The notes under the pieces: generated by a model | Told to the model about the DNA's origin: nothing | The model's input: only the letters and a program-made list of their open reading frames with translations | Database searches by the model: none | Part shown: piece after piece, positions 1 through 12,499 of the stretch | Numbering within the stretch: the stretch's first letter is position 1 | Layout: each line of letters starts with the position of its first letter | Source of the DNA: Stichopus chloronotus | Taxonomy: Eukaryota; Echinodermata; Holothuroidea; Aspidochirotida; Stichopodidae | DNA: 64,000 bases | Assembly: GCA_021234535.1 (NCBI GenBank) | Contig: CM037840.1 | Span: 14,587,415-14,651,414 of the forward strand | Direction of reading: 5' to 3' | Program-made: the position numbers and the translations under genes

Positions 1-3000
1 GTACATGTTTCAGCTGTAGAGCACAATTCAGTAGTTCCAGTTTCTGTATGAGGTGTAAAGGTTATAGTGCTAGTTGGGGTAGATGTTGGTGTACTTGTAG
101 GAGTTGATGTTGGTGTACTTGTTGGAGTTGATGTTGGTGTACTAGTTGTAATAGATGTTGATATACTGGTGGGAGTAGAAGTTGGTGTACTTGGAGTTGA
201 TGTTGGTGTACTAGTTGGAGTAGATGTTGCTGTACTGGTGGGAGTAGAAGTTGCTGTACTTGTAGGAGTTGATGTTGGTGTACTAGTTGGAGTAGATGTT
301 GATGTACTGGTGGGAGTAGAAGTTGGTGTACTTGTAGGAGTTGATGTTGGTGTACTAGTTAGAGTAGATGTTGGTGTACTGGTGGGAGTAGAAGTTGGTG
401 TACTAGTTGGAGTAGATGTTGGTGTACTAGTTGGAGTAGATGTTTGCGTAGTTGCTGGTGTACTGGATGAAGTACATGTTGAAGTTGATGATGGTGTACT
501 AGTTGCAGTGGAAGTATGAGTACATGTTTCAGCTGTAGAGCACAATTCAGTAGTTCCAGTTTCTGTATGAGGTGTAAAGGTTATAGTGCTAGTTGGGGTA
601 GATGTTGGTGTACTTGTAGGAGTTGATGTTGGTGTACTTGTTGGAGTTGATGTTGGTGTACTAGTTGGAGTAGATGTTGATGTACTGGTGGGAGTAGAAG
701 TTGGTGTACTTGTTGGAGTTGATGTTGGTGTACTAGTTGGAGTAGATGTTTGCGTAGTTTCTGGTGTACTGGTTGAAGTAGATGTTGAAGTTGATGATGG
801 TGTACTAGTTGCAGTGGAAGTATGAGTACATGTTTCAGCTGTAGAGCACAATTCAGTAGTTCCAGTTTCTGTATGAGGTGTAAAGGTTATAGTGCTAGTT
901 GGGGTAGATGTTGGTGTACTTGTAGGAGTTGATGTTGGTGTACTTGTTGGAGTTGATGTTGGTGTACTAGTTGGAATAGATGTTGATGTACTGGTGGGAG
1001 TAGAAGTTGGTGTACTTGTTGGAGTTGATGTTGGAGTACTAGTTGGAGTAGATGTTGCTGTACTGGTGGGAGTAGAAATTGCTGTACTTGTAGGAGTTGA
1101 TGTTGGTGTACTAGTTGGAGTAGATGTTGATGTACTGGTGGGAGTAGATGTTTGTGTAGTTTTTTGTGTACTGGTTGAAGTAGGTGTTGAAGTTGATGAT
1201 GGTGTACTTGTTGCAGTGGAAGTATGAGAACATGTTTCAGCTGTAGAGCACAATTCAGTAGTTCCAGTTTCTGTATGAGGTGTAAAGGTTATAGTGCTGG
1301 TTGGGGTAGATGTTGGTGTACTTGTAGGAGTTGATGTTGGTGTACTTGTTGGAGTTGATGTTGGTGTACTAGTTGGAGTAGATGTTGGAGGTGATGATGG
1401 TGTACTAGTTGCAGTGGTAATATGAGTACATGTTTCAGTTGTAGAGCACAACTCAGTAGTTCCAGTTTCTGTATGAGGAGTGAATGTTGGTGTACTGGTG
1501 GGAGTAGAAGTTGGTGTACTTGTAGGAGTTGATGTTGGTGTACTAGTTAGAGTAGATTTTGGTGTACTGGTGGGAGTAGGAGTTGGTGTACTTGTTGGAG
1601 TTGATGTTGGTGTACTCCTTGCAGTGGAAGTATGAGTACATGTTTCAGCTGTAGTTGGGGTAGAAGTTGGTGTACTTGTAGGAGTTGATGGTGGTGTACT
1701 TGTAGGAGTTGATGTTGGTGTACTAGTTGGAGTAGATGTTGGTGTACTGGTGGGAGTAGAAGTTGGTGTACTTGTAGGAGTTGATGTTGGTGTACTAGTT
1801 GGAGTAGATGTTGGTGTACTGGTGGGAGTAGAAGTTGGTGTACTAGTTGGAGTAGATGTTGGTGTACTAGTTGGAGCAGATGTTTGTATACTTGTTAATG
1901 TACTGGTTGAAGTAGATGTTGAAGTTGATGATGGTGTACTAGTTGCAGTAGAAGTATGAGTACATGTTTCAGCTGTAGAGCACAATTCAGTAGTTCCAGT
2001 TTCTGTATGAGGTGTAAAGGTTATAGTGCTAGTTGGGGTAGATGTTGGTGTACTTGTAGGAGTTGATGTTGGTGTACTTGTTGGAGTTGATGTTGGTGTA
2101 CTAGTTGGAGTAGATGTTGATGTACTGGTGGGAGTAGAAGTTGGTGTACTTGTTGGAGTTGATGTTGGTGTACTAGTTGGAGTAGATGTTTGTGTAGTTG
2201 CTGGTGTACTGGTTGAAGTAGATGTTGAAGTTGATGATGGTGTACTAGTTGCAGTGGAAGTATGAATACATGTTTCAGCTGTAGAGCACAATTCAGTAGT
2301 TCCAGTTTCTGTATGAGGTGTAAAGGTTATAGTGCTAGTTGGGGTAGATGTTGGTATACTTGTAGGAGTTGATGTTGGTGTAGTTGTTGGAGTTGATGTT
2401 GGTGTACTAGTTGGAGTAGATGTTGGTGTACTGGTGGGAGTAGAAGTTGGTGTACTTGTTGGAGTTGATGTTGGTGTACTAGTCGGGGTAGGTGTTGGTG
2501 TACTTGTAGGGGTTGATGTTGGCGTACTAGTTGGAGTTGATGTTGGTGTACTAGTTGGAGTAGATGTTGGTGTACTGGTGGGAGTAGAAGTTGGTGTACT
2601 TGTTGGGGTTGATGTTGGTGTACTAGTTGGAGTAGATGTTTGTGTACTTGTTGGTGTACTGGTTGGAGTAGATGTCGGAGTTGATGATGGTGTACTAGTT
2701 GCAGTGGAAGTATGAGTACATGTTTCAGTTGTAGAGCACAATTCAGTAGTTCCAGTTTCTGTATGAGGTGTAAATGTTGGTGTATTGGTGGGAGTAGAAG
2801 TAGGTGTACTTGTTGGAGTTGATGTTGGTGTACTAGTTGGAGGAGATGTTTGTGTAGTCACTGGTGTTGATGTAAGTGTACTAGTTGCAGTGTGAGTGCA
2901 TGTTTCAGTTGTAGAGCACAACTCAGTAGTTCCGGTTCCTGTATGAGGTGTAAATTTTGGAGTACTAATTGGGGTAGATGTTGCTGTACTAGTTGGAGTA

Positions 3001-3205
3001 GACGTGGGAGTACTTGTCGGTGTAGAAGGTGGGGTGAAGGTTAATGTACTTGTTGGAGTGCTAATTGGGGTAGATGTTGGTGTCCTTGTTGAAGTGGAAG
3101 TATGACTGCATATCTCAGTTGTTGAACAGATATGAGTACTTGTCGGTGAAATTGTCGTCGTCGTTGAAGGTGTCGGCGTCACAGTTTTTGGTGTCTCTTT
3201 GCACT
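1..3205 (-). CDS. TSTP-repeat exon with spaced Cys pairs, 3' end beyond the window
   Basis: From acceptor TTTTACTCCGAAGCAG at 3206 the minus strand is open in one frame to base 1, about 1,067 codons, so the exon or gene continues off the left edge. It starts (E)CKETPKTVTPTPSTTTTI and then becomes a dense [TS]TP array (TSTPTSTPTSTP with ATSTP and LTSTP variants). It is interrupted about ten times by TGTTELCSTAETCTHTSTAT-like elements, that is a CSTxExC Cys pair, and once by a half element near 1640. Larger units of about 306 bp recur (for example 586 to 892). It has few in-frame ATG or GTG codons, so start-codon-based gene finding misses it. Likely O-glycosylated, with Cys pairs for cross-linking or folding; that role is inference. 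Confidence 0.85.
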
Positions 3206-4875
3206 CTGCTTCGGAGTAAAAGTGATGAAAAAGGTGGTAGGATAAAATTTATTTCATTTCATGCATTACACTACCTACCTTTGTCACGTTATTAGTAGAA
3301 CTTTGACAGTAGTATTCTCAACAATTACCGGACATGCGGTGTAACATATTATACAAAACTTATGATCAAATATAGAAACGTTTCACAGAGCTGTGTAAGA
3401 ATGCTCTGGCAAACACTGTCAGTTCAAAGAAGACAGGCACACAATGATAGCAAAGATGTATTTATGCTGCTGATGATTAAAAAAGGAATCTTCAATGAAA
3501 AAGAAAAGATGTCCATGCAGATTTACAAAATGGAAGGACTGAATAAGAAAAATTTCAAGGAAACAAACAGCAAAAAAAGACATCACAAAGATGCGTGACA
3601 CACTTATCCCTGTTATTATTAATGTTACTATGCCTGTTACTATGCCTGATAATAAATGTACCTTTCATAATCAGGCATAATACAGTGCACAACAATTTCC
3701 ATTCTTATACTAACCCTCACATCAAGCACTTTAGCAGTATATTTTTCAGCTCTCATTTTGTTTTCTTCCAATCAGTTCTGAGAATCAAAGCTTAGAATCA
3801 AAGCTTGACACCAGTCTCTCATCGATAAACTTGTCAACCAAAGCCAGTAAGATGGGTAAACCTGGACGAATGTACGACGTGCATCAATGTTAAGTGCTGT
3901 CACTCTTCCATCATTTCACTGATGTGAAAACTTCCTCATTTCCTCATTGATGAACAGAAATATTAAGAGGATGATGTGGTTGAACTCTGAGATGATCTAC
4001 CTTCTAACATGCCTTTACTCGTACGTTAAAATGGGATTCACTTCAACCTCACTCTTCTTTTGTTCTACTGAAGTTCAACTTCTTGCAAATTTTCATTGCC
4101 TTAGGTCAGTTTTATCACCTCATGCTGTGATAATCCACATGGTCAATTAAACATCGTTCTCCTAAAGTAATTCAGGTGTGTCAATCCAATGTCCAGCCTT
4201 TCTTGAGCTGCCTGGCAAGGGGTATTAGGTGTCATGCCCATGGGTAATACATGTGTAATCGGGCATGGAAGAGGGTCTGTTGAACACTTTAGCACGGTTA
4301 TAATGTCATGAAATACCAACTGCTTTAGTCTACAACACAAGCTGACTTTATGGCATGCATGCGGGATTTGTCCAACTGCTGCATAATTATTCAAAGTGTA
4401 TCAATACTGTGGTATCCACAATGGGTAGCGACATACTCAGAAGGGACCACCACAAATAAAATGCTGGGATGGTTAGTTGTTTCTTTCAACTTTTCTCATA
4501 CTCCAGATACCCATCCATTCACCACTCCACTTCAGGACAAAGCAGGTTTGACGGGGAAGAGCAGAGAATTACTCACCCAAAATAGCTACTGTACATACGA
4601 AGCAGAGAAAAAGAGGTTGCGTCTTTAGCACAACCTTCCGAAATAAACACCAGACAGCAACACCAAAGTTGAGAACAATTACATATACTGAGAAAGCCAT
4701 TTAACACTGTGCACCCATAGCTACCACAAAGCACAAATTTCAACTACAATGACAATAAACTGTATCAAAATGAACAGGTACCACATATTCCTTTGTCAGG
4801 TGAAAAATCATGTGAACTATTTGAACAAGTGCAATGTTAGATCTATAAAGAATGAAAAAACAGAAAAGTCCATAC
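3206..4875 (-). other. Intron of about 1.7 kb
   Basis: Non-coding. A 12-nt phase-1 microexon candidate (4577-4588) is discussed under rejected items. Nothing else was recognised. Confidence 0.55.
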
Positions 4876-7098
4876 CTGGGGGAGTTGGAGTAGCACTTGT
4901 AGTAGCAGTTGAAGTAGCTTGTTCTGTACTTGTGAGGAACATCGTTGTTGCAACTGTGTTCCCAGAGGGAGTGGGTGTTATGAAAGTGACATTTACCGTT
5001 GGACTTATAGTTGTTTCTAGGGGAGTTGTTTCAGGGGAAGTAGTTGAAACATGGATTGTTGTTTCTGGTGGCAGCGTTGTTTCTTCTGGTGTGGTGGTTT
5101 CCACTGGAGTAGTTGGTGTTTCCTGTGTTGTTGCTATAGATGTTGTTATAATAGGTTGTGTTGTGGTCTGTAATGGAGTTGTTGTTTCTGCTGGTGGTGT
5201 TGTTTCATGTGATGTGGTAGTTTCTGTTGGCCTAATTTCAGTTGGTGCTGTTGATTGTGGTGTGGTTGTTTCTACTGGAGAAGTTGGTGTTACCTGTGTA
5301 GTTACTGTAGGTGATGTTATTGGTTGTGTTGTGGTCTGTACTGAAGTTGTTGTCTCAGGAGGCGGTGCTGTTACCTCTGGTGTTTTGGTTTCTACTCGAG
5401 TAGTTTCAGTTGGTGTTGTTTCTTGTGGTGTGGTTGATTGCTGTTGTGTGGTGGTTGCTACAGAAGTTGTTGTTAGCTGTGTTGTTGGCTGAGATGGTGT
5501 TACTCTTTGTGTTGTAGTCAGTACTGAGGTTGTTGTTTCTGGTGGCTGTGTGGTGGTTTCCTGTGTTGCTACTGTAGATGATAATATTTGTTGTGTTGTG
5601 GTCTGTACTGGAGTTGTTGTCTCAGGAGGTGGTGTTGTTACCTCTGGTGTTTTGGTTTCTACTCGAGTAGTTTCAATTGGTGTTGTTTCTTGTAGTGTGG
5701 TTGATTGCTGTTGTGTGGTGGTTGCTACAGAAGTTGTTGTTAGCGGTGTTGTTGGCTTAGATGGTGTTACTCTTTGTGTTGTAGTCAGTACTGAGGTTGT
5801 TGTTTCTGGTGGTTGTGTGGTGGTTTCCTGTGTTGCTTCTGTAGATGATGTTATTTGTTGTGTTGTGGTTTGTCCTGGTGTTGTTGTCTCAGGAGGTGGT
5901 GTTGTTACCTCTGGTGTTTTGGTTTCTACTCGAGTAGTTTCAGTTGGTGTTGTTTCTTGTGGTGTGGTTGATTGCTGTTGTGTGGTGGTTGCTATAGGAG
6001 TTGTTGTTTGCTGTGTTGTTGGCTTAGATGGTGTTACTTTTTGTGTTGTAGTCAGCACTGAGGTTGTTGTTTCTGGTGGTTGTGTGGTGGTTTCCTGTGT
6101 TGCTACTGTAGATGATATTATTTGTTGTGTTGTGGTCTGTACTGGAGTTGTTGTCTCAGGAGGTGGTGTTGTTACCTCTGGTGTTTTGGTTTCTACTTGA
6201 GTAGCTTCAGTTGGTGTTGTTTCTTGTGGTGTGGTTGATTGTTGTGATGTGGTGGTTGCTACAGAAGTTAGTGTCTGTTGTGTTGTTACTTTAGATGGTG
6301 TTGTTATTTGTTTTGTTGTTGTCAGTATTTGAGTTGTTTCTGGTGGTGGTGTTGTTACTTTTGGTGTGGCAGTTTTTATTGCAGTAGTTTCAGTTGGTGT
6401 TGTTTCTGGTGGTGTGGTTGATTGCTGTAGTGTGGTGGTTGCTATAGGAGTTGTTTGCTGTGTTGTTTGCTTAGATGGTGTTACTCTTTGTGTTGTAGTC
6501 TGTACTGAGGTTGTTGTTTCTGGTGGTTGTGTGGTGGTTTCTACTGGAGTGGTTGGAGTTTCTGCTGATGTTACTTGAGATGTTATTACTTGCTTTGTTG
6601 TGGTCTGTACTGGAGTTGTTGTCTCTGGTGGTGGTGTTGTTTCTTGTGGTGTGGTAGTTTCTACTGGAGTAGTTTGTGTAGTTGATGGTCTTGATATATT
6701 GGTTACTACAAAGGTTGGTGTCTGTTGTGTTGTTGTTGTTGTTATTTGTTTTGTTGACGTCTCTACTGAAGGTGTTGTCTCCAGTGTTGTGGTTTCAGGT
6801 GTTGAAACATGAGTTGTTACTTCCACAGGAACTGTTGTTACCTGTGGTGTGGTGGTAGCTACTGAAGATGCTATTTGTGTCATTGTTGCTTTAGATGGTG
6901 TTATTTGTCGGGTGGTGGTTTCTATCGGAGTTGTTATTCCTGGTGGTGGTGGTGTTGTCACTACTGATGTGATTTTTTCAGCTGTAGTTGTTTCTAAGGT
7001 TGAATAAAAGGGGGATGTTATCTTTACAGTGGTGCTGGCTTGGACAGTTGTGGTTGACATTTCCTCCGTGGATTCACCTTGAGTAGCGGTTCCAAATC
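4876..7098 (-). CDS. Large Thr-rich mucin exon, 741 codons
   Basis: Acceptor GTGACCCCTTGCAG and donor GTATGG frame an open 2,223-nt exon, phase 1-1. It starts GFGTATQGESTEEMSTTT and is Thr-dominated without Cys. The middle holds about four copies of an 89-residue (267-bp) repeat: VTPSKPTTQQTTTPIATTTQ, QQSTTPQETTPTETTRVE, TKTPEVTTPPPETTTPV, QTTTQQITSSTVATQ, ETTTQPPETTTSVLTTTQ. The flanks hold shorter degenerate ETTTP units. The end reads FITPTPSGNTVATTM to SATPTPPG. Expected to be a heavily O-glycosylated rod. Confidence 0.9.
5270..6500 (-). repeat. 267-bp coding tandem repeat, about four copies
   Basis: The segment encoding TTTQQQSTTPQETT recurs near 5433, 5701 and 5968, that is every 267-268 bp, with a more diverged copy near 6235 and a partial copy near 6420. 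Confidence 0.88.
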
Positions 7099-10000
7099 CT
7101 GCAAGGGGTCACAGTTCAAATAATGTTGAAAAATATTAGTTGACTGTTACTGACCGACACCACGGCTATGCTGATGCCCAAGAGTTCACGCCACCTGATT
7201 TAGATTGTACAAAGACTCCACCGAGAAATATGAGCCCAGGCAGAAATGCACTGTTTCTTGTTGAGGCAAGACGTACGAAAAACCAGTCATGATATGAAAT
7301 GCTGAAATCATCACATCAAAACCAAGACAAAGCAAGGAAAACTCAAAAAGAAATACCCAACTGAAAATACCAAAGTCAAATGTAAACACTCAAACAAAGG
7401 CAATTCAATGCACACAACCTTGAACCACGTTATTACACTAAAATGTAGCGAATGAGAACTTCAAGAGGACAGCCACTTGAATGGTCCAAATAATAGCTCC
7501 AACATAGAAATATGTCATGTCAGAAATTATCTCTCCTTCCTAAAGATATGGCTTCAAAACTGTTCTCCAGTGACCATCTGGCTTCAGCAGTACATGCAAA
7601 GGACGAAGAAATCGTTGGAAGAACTACCAAATACAGACGCCTTGCACGCAGTGAGTAGTTGTTAACCATGAGTGACTTCACTCTGCTCTTTTGCGTAGAA
7701 AGTAATATTACCTACAGTCTCTTTTGCAGGTGCAAAAAATTGTGTGGTTAGTTACATTCCAAATGTATGGATTTAGCATGTGTCACCTGTTGCCATGGGA
7801 AACAATGGTGACATTTCAATGTCGTTGTGACCCTTTTAGAGCAGAACAGTCAAGCTCAAAGGGCTGAGAGGAAGTCTCATGTTCAGCATCCAATGTCATC
7901 AAGTACAAGTATAAGCTTTTACATGGGAAACAAGTTTTACTAACAGAAACAACTGCATAGCAAATAAGTGCTCAAGTAGCTTTCACACATCAATGTGACT
8001 CATTCCGAGTGAGCGACCGATAATGGATACATACTTAACTTTTTGTGGTACTGATTGGATTCTAACCTGAAAAAAAAAAAAATTGGCCTAGCTCCCTGAT
8101 GATTTTGCTTTTCATGTGTAGGTATAGACCATGCTCAATGGAAACAATATTTAAGTGAGCTGGTTCACAATCACAGCTGACCCACTCCACCAATCCACGT
8201 ACCCATAATTGTCCCATCCAACTTACGTAACCCAGGGAGGGAATTACCCAATGCGGATACTTTTGGTATCTACGTATCGGGGGAATTAGTGATCACTGAT
8301 CCTTGCCATTATCTTTTTTAATCACTACAGTTCTTTGAAATTACTACAGTGTCCAACAGTCTGACCTGTGGTGACCCTTTCGAATTGTACGGTACGGCAG
8401 GAGCGTGTACCAACTCCGTTTAAACGTACTCAAATATGCATATTCGATCGTGGGAAGTACCTGCTAAACTGGTATTGAGCACTGTACTGTGGTCAACATC
8501 TCAAGTCTGGAGCATGGAGTGACCAGGAAAAACAAAAACAAATGGCAAAAAGGAAAAAAGGGAAAAAAAATCGCTGAAAGTTGCGATAGAATGGAGATGA
8601 ACATGAAGGAAAAGTATCGCAAATGAATACGGGTTGTAAAGTTAACTTCCACACCAACATAAAATAGTTTTAGTTGCTCGAAGTGACAAATAAGACTGAT
8701 AAAAAATACTGCTCTTATATACGGCTAAAAAATGACCCCAAAACATAATCTCATATTGTGACAAGTTGATAATACATTACATGTTACATCGCAAAGGTAA
8801 ATATTGTGCACAGTAAAACCTCATCAGTAAGAAATTATAAGGTGCCAATTTAAGTTCCCTGCTAAGGGGAGGTGGGGGGGGGGGAATTTTACCATGGCAA
8901 AGACTTGGAATTTACCGAAGCATGTCACTTTTACGATGGAATTGGGAAATATTGTAAGTAGTGACTGGAGCTTATAAGAAAATAAATGCAGAATCTGAAT
9001 TGCAGCCAGCTTTGTTCGAGACCCTTGCGCAAACCTTCCTGATCATGTGGAATTTTACTGTGCAACCGATTATGAAAAATCAAATGAGGAAAGAGCAGTC
9101 ATGCATAGAATGTACATAGTTGTAACAGCAATGCAGTATTTGAATTTTGACAGTAATTATGAGACACACTTTTCAAAATCAAGTGAAAACTTTTGACGTG
9201 AATGAACGTTGAAGTGAGAAGATGAACGATAATGGTCAAAACAGGACCTTTTTACTCTTACACTTTTGCTTTTTTCGATAGCATGTTTAAAATTCTAATC
9301 TCTAATCTTTTTACGAACAAGTACACGTGATTTAATACGTGATCAAAACAATGTGTGGGCAGGGGATGGGTGTGGATGTAATTCGTCGACAAATTACGAC
9401 AGGAGGGAATGAAATGGGACAAATATTTATAAAGTCTATAGTGCTTGGAAGAGTAAATAGCATGCCATATTACAACACTATGTGTTACGTTAAATTCATT
9501 TGCCCACGTGGCAGTTCTACCTTTATTACAAGTTTTTCGTGGGGAAATGGTGTGCATGGAACTGTTCAGATGAGGATGCTGCTAACATGGTCCCATGGCA
9601 GATCACAATCCATCAAGGCATCTTGGACATCAGCTGCCCCACTTTGGACGACACAAGAAGGAAAAGCCTGGGAACACACTTTTCATCACGATTTGTTTTT
9701 TCTTGCTCCCAACCCTGCAGCAGTGTTTTAGGTCTAACGGCATATGATCCTGTTATCATCTCACAGAGACATACGGTTAAGTGTGCGAAGAAGCCACCTT
9801 ATGGCTTCTAAACATGTTTCAACTGCCCATCTTCAGTTGTAAGTTAAGCTATCACTTTAACACCACAAAGAAAATAAAACACAATTTTTTGAACCAAATG
9901 ACATGATAATTACCATATCGAGGGTCACAAGTTACCACACAGATTTCATTACGTGACCCTCACATAAAGTCCCGTATAGATACCAGCTACCTCAAAGGAG

Positions 10001-10396
10001 GTCAAGTGTATTCTAATACCATTTGATGGGATAATTGTCCCTACATCAGGCATGGCATGTACCTTAGGGATTTTAGCATATTCCCTCAGCATGTCACAGG
10101 TAACCCCATCTCCTAATAAGATAACCATCTCTTACACAGCTGAACCACCTCAAAAAGACCTAAGTACATTGAGGTGTTCCACCCCATCCAATTTGAAGGT
10201 GAAGAGACAGAAACCCTATAGTTACAAAGATCTCATTTTGATGGAGGTGCACCTCTAATTAGGTGTGACTCTGAATGGCCACAGGGTGCGGCCCTGGCAC
10301 CTCGATTGATGGAGCATGCAGTTGGCAAAACTTTCCGATATGATCCAAACAAGATGGAATGGGATGTAAGTAAAATCAGAATCATGAATGACTTAC
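7099..10396 (-). other. Intron of about 3.3 kb
   Basis: Non-coding. Plus-strand frames around 9339-9811 have no recognisable domain, and no phase-matched exon was found. It contains poly-A and poly-G runs (near 8071 and 8876). Confidence 0.55.
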
Positions 10397-10630
10397 CGGT
10401 GGTGACCTCTGTAGAGGCTGATGTGAGAGCTGTAAAAGAAGTAGATATCGGTATAGTGGGTACTGTGGTCGAAACTTCGGGGGTGGTTTCCATGGTACAG
10501 TTTTTGGTGGTTTCCATAGTTACGACACCAGTGGCCGTCCCAGCAGTTTTTATGCGTTCGGTAGTAACTAACGGCTGAGTCGAGGCAGTTTGGGAAGAGG
10601 GGCTTGAAATTTTAGTGGCTACCTGTGTTG
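10397..10630 (-). CDS. Thr-rich linker exon, 78 codons
   Basis: Acceptor GGCTTGACTTGCAG and donor GTAAGTC frame an open phase 1-1 exon of 234 nt. It reads TQVATKISSPSSQTASTQPL, then TTERIKTAGTATGVV, METTKNCTMETTPEVSTT, and ends TSASTEVTT. Mucin-like Thr/Ser content with one Cys in the sequon NCT. There is no repeat structure. It lies between the duplicated microexons and the large Thr-rich exon. Confidence 0.82.
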
Positions 10631-10839
10631 CTGCAAGTCAAGCCAGGTTACAAAACAAACACAAAACAAGCAAACACACACACAAAAAAAAAACCAAAAT
10701 CAAAATTAGTTGTATGGATGAGCTAATAATTTTGAACACCACCACCAAAAATGAATGTATCAAAAAAAAAAAAAGGAACGTAAGATACAGTATCTGAGGT
10801 CAGAAGGAAGTACACAAATGCCAATTGACCATTGACCTG

Positions 10840-11545
10840 CTTATTTCTCTTGTAACAAAGGACCACCACCAAAGAAACCAAAAAGGGGTATAAGAAATAA
10901 GGAACTAATCCGACAGCAGACATGTACAAGCAAAAACACCCAGAATTTATGGTCAAAATTTTGCATCAGTAACAACCATCGAAAAACCAAGACAGAATCT
11001 GGAAATTATCACCAAACAAGCTTCAGAAATGATTTGGATTTTACAAATGTTCCAGTTGGGAAATGGGAATAATTTCAACCCCTTGTGCCATAGGTTATCA
11101 ATTTCTCAGGTAGAAGGGGATGATTACTGTGGAATTTCACCATTTACACTAATTATATAGGCAAGCTACTGAAGCAAAAGCTGACAAGTCTTGCAAAAAG
11201 TTACAAAGAACACTCACATGTTGTGGGTGACTCCGCTGCGAGGAGAGACAAGAAAGAAACGTGCAATCAGTACGACAAATCAAAGATGATGAAAACTTAC
11301 TGGCAGAAAAATAATTGGCCAAAACTGCACAGACACAATAAGACTGAATTTAACATGACAATGTTTTAAGCCAATTGTTTTACATCATACTTCAACTGAA
11401 CTATATCACATGATTTTTCTAGGTGTCACACAATGTCTTGAAGATAAGATTTACAAATGAGAGCACTGGATGTGTTAACGACAAAACGAAGCCAACTCTG
11501 TAGAAGTTTCAGAGCTGACAAAACCCCCTCCTTCACCTTAAAAAA
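10840..11545 (-). repeat. 0.7-kb intronic duplication with microexon, 3' copy
   Basis: This is the partner of 11595-12297, containing the 18-nt exon 11218-11235. Splice sites of the tiny exon are kept although the surrounding intron has drifted. Confidence 0.85.
11218..11235 (-). CDS. 18-nt microexon (E-S-P-T-T)
   Basis: It is bounded by acceptor CTTGTCTCTCCTCGCAG and donor GTGAGTGTTC. It is 18 nt long, phase 1-1, encoding ESPTT plus split codons. It differs from the 15-nt exon by substitutions and one inserted codon, with no frame change. It ends in T, so joining it directly to the exon starting GA at 7098 would create TGA. Confidence 0.58.
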
Positions 11546-11594
11546 GATAAGTAACAAAAAGTTTAGGAAAAGAAAAGTTACCGTATTTTGGTAA

Positions 11595-12297
11595 CAAATG
11601 GTGGCAGTCCTATAACTAACAAAAGTACCGCCACCAAAGCAGCAAAAAGTGGTCTAAGAAATAAGGAGTTTATCTGACAGCAGACATGTACGAGCAAAGA
11701 TACCAGGATATATGGTCAAAAGTTTTGCATCAGTATTAAACAACCACCGAACAAAAACCAAAGGAGAATCTGGATACTACCACCAAACAAGCTTCAAAAA
11801 AGATCTGAATTGTACAAATGTTCCAGCTGGGAAATGGGTGCCACAGGCCATCAATTTCTTGGGTAGAAGGGGATAAGTACTCTGAGATTAAACCATTACA
11901 TCACTAGACAAGCTACCTGTGCTGAAGCAAACTAGGCCTACAAGTGTAGCTAAAAGATACGAAGAAAACTTACATGTTGTCGACTTCGCTGCGAGGAGGG
12001 AGAAGAAGGCAATGTGTCGTCAGTATATGACAAATCAAAGATGATGAGAGAAAGTAAGTGCCAGAAAGATAATTGGCCAAAATTGTATCCACATAATAGG
12101 ACTGAGTTATCATGGCAGTTTAAGCCAAGTGCTTCAGAATCATATTTCAAGAATTGCAGACATATCACAGGATATGTTTCTTCTAACACTAAGTCTTGAT
12201 GATAAGATTTACAAATGAAAGCACTATAGATATGTAAACATCAAAATGAAGCCAACTCTGTAGCAGTTTTAGTACTGACAAACCCCATCCTACCCCT
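11595..12297 (-). repeat. 0.7-kb intronic duplication with microexon, 5' copy
   Basis: Aligns by eye along its whole length with 10840-11545 at about 750-765 bp offset: shared stretches include gacagcagacatgtac, gacaaatcaaagatgatga, ataattggccaaaa, gataagatttacaaatga and gaagccaactctgtag. Divergence is moderate with many small indels. The copy contains the 15-nt exon 11974-11988. Confidence 0.85.
11974..11988 (-). CDS. 15-nt microexon (K-S-T-T)
   Basis: It is bounded by acceptor CTTCTCCCTCCTCGCAG and donor GTAAGTTTTC, both close to consensus. It is 15 nt long and phase 1-1, adding KSTT plus split codons, so inclusion or skipping keeps the frame. Its duplicate at 11218-11235 has the same layout, which supports function. 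Only transcript data can prove it is used. Confidence 0.58.
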
Positions 12298-12499
12298 ATG
12301 GGAGATAAATAAAAAAAAATATATGGTAGCTCAGACTTTTATTTGAAGCTGGAACCAGAAAATAAATCAATAAAATGCTCATATCTTTACTGCGACAAAA
12401 TAGCATTTCAATCACATTTTTCTTTCTTACCTCATGGCAACAACTGGCCATATCACAGCCGTATATTATGAAAGCCCTAAATGGAATACAGGTCACAAA

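Noticed and set aside
67..2715. Plus-strand VGVDVGVL elastin-like frames
   Set aside because: They are broken into short pieces starting at GTG or ATG, whereas the minus frame (TSTP) is open over the full 3.2 kb and has an acceptor and matching phase.
4577..4588. 12-nt microexon candidate with acceptor CTCTGCTTCGTATGTACAG and donor GTGAGTAATT
   Set aside because: Sites look usable and phase is 1-1, but four residues (V-A-I-L) without mucin character are too little evidence. A spliced read would change this.
9339..9811. Two overlapping plus-strand frames of 103-130 codons
   Set aside because: No domain, no splice context and no codon bias distinct from intron; likely chance frames.
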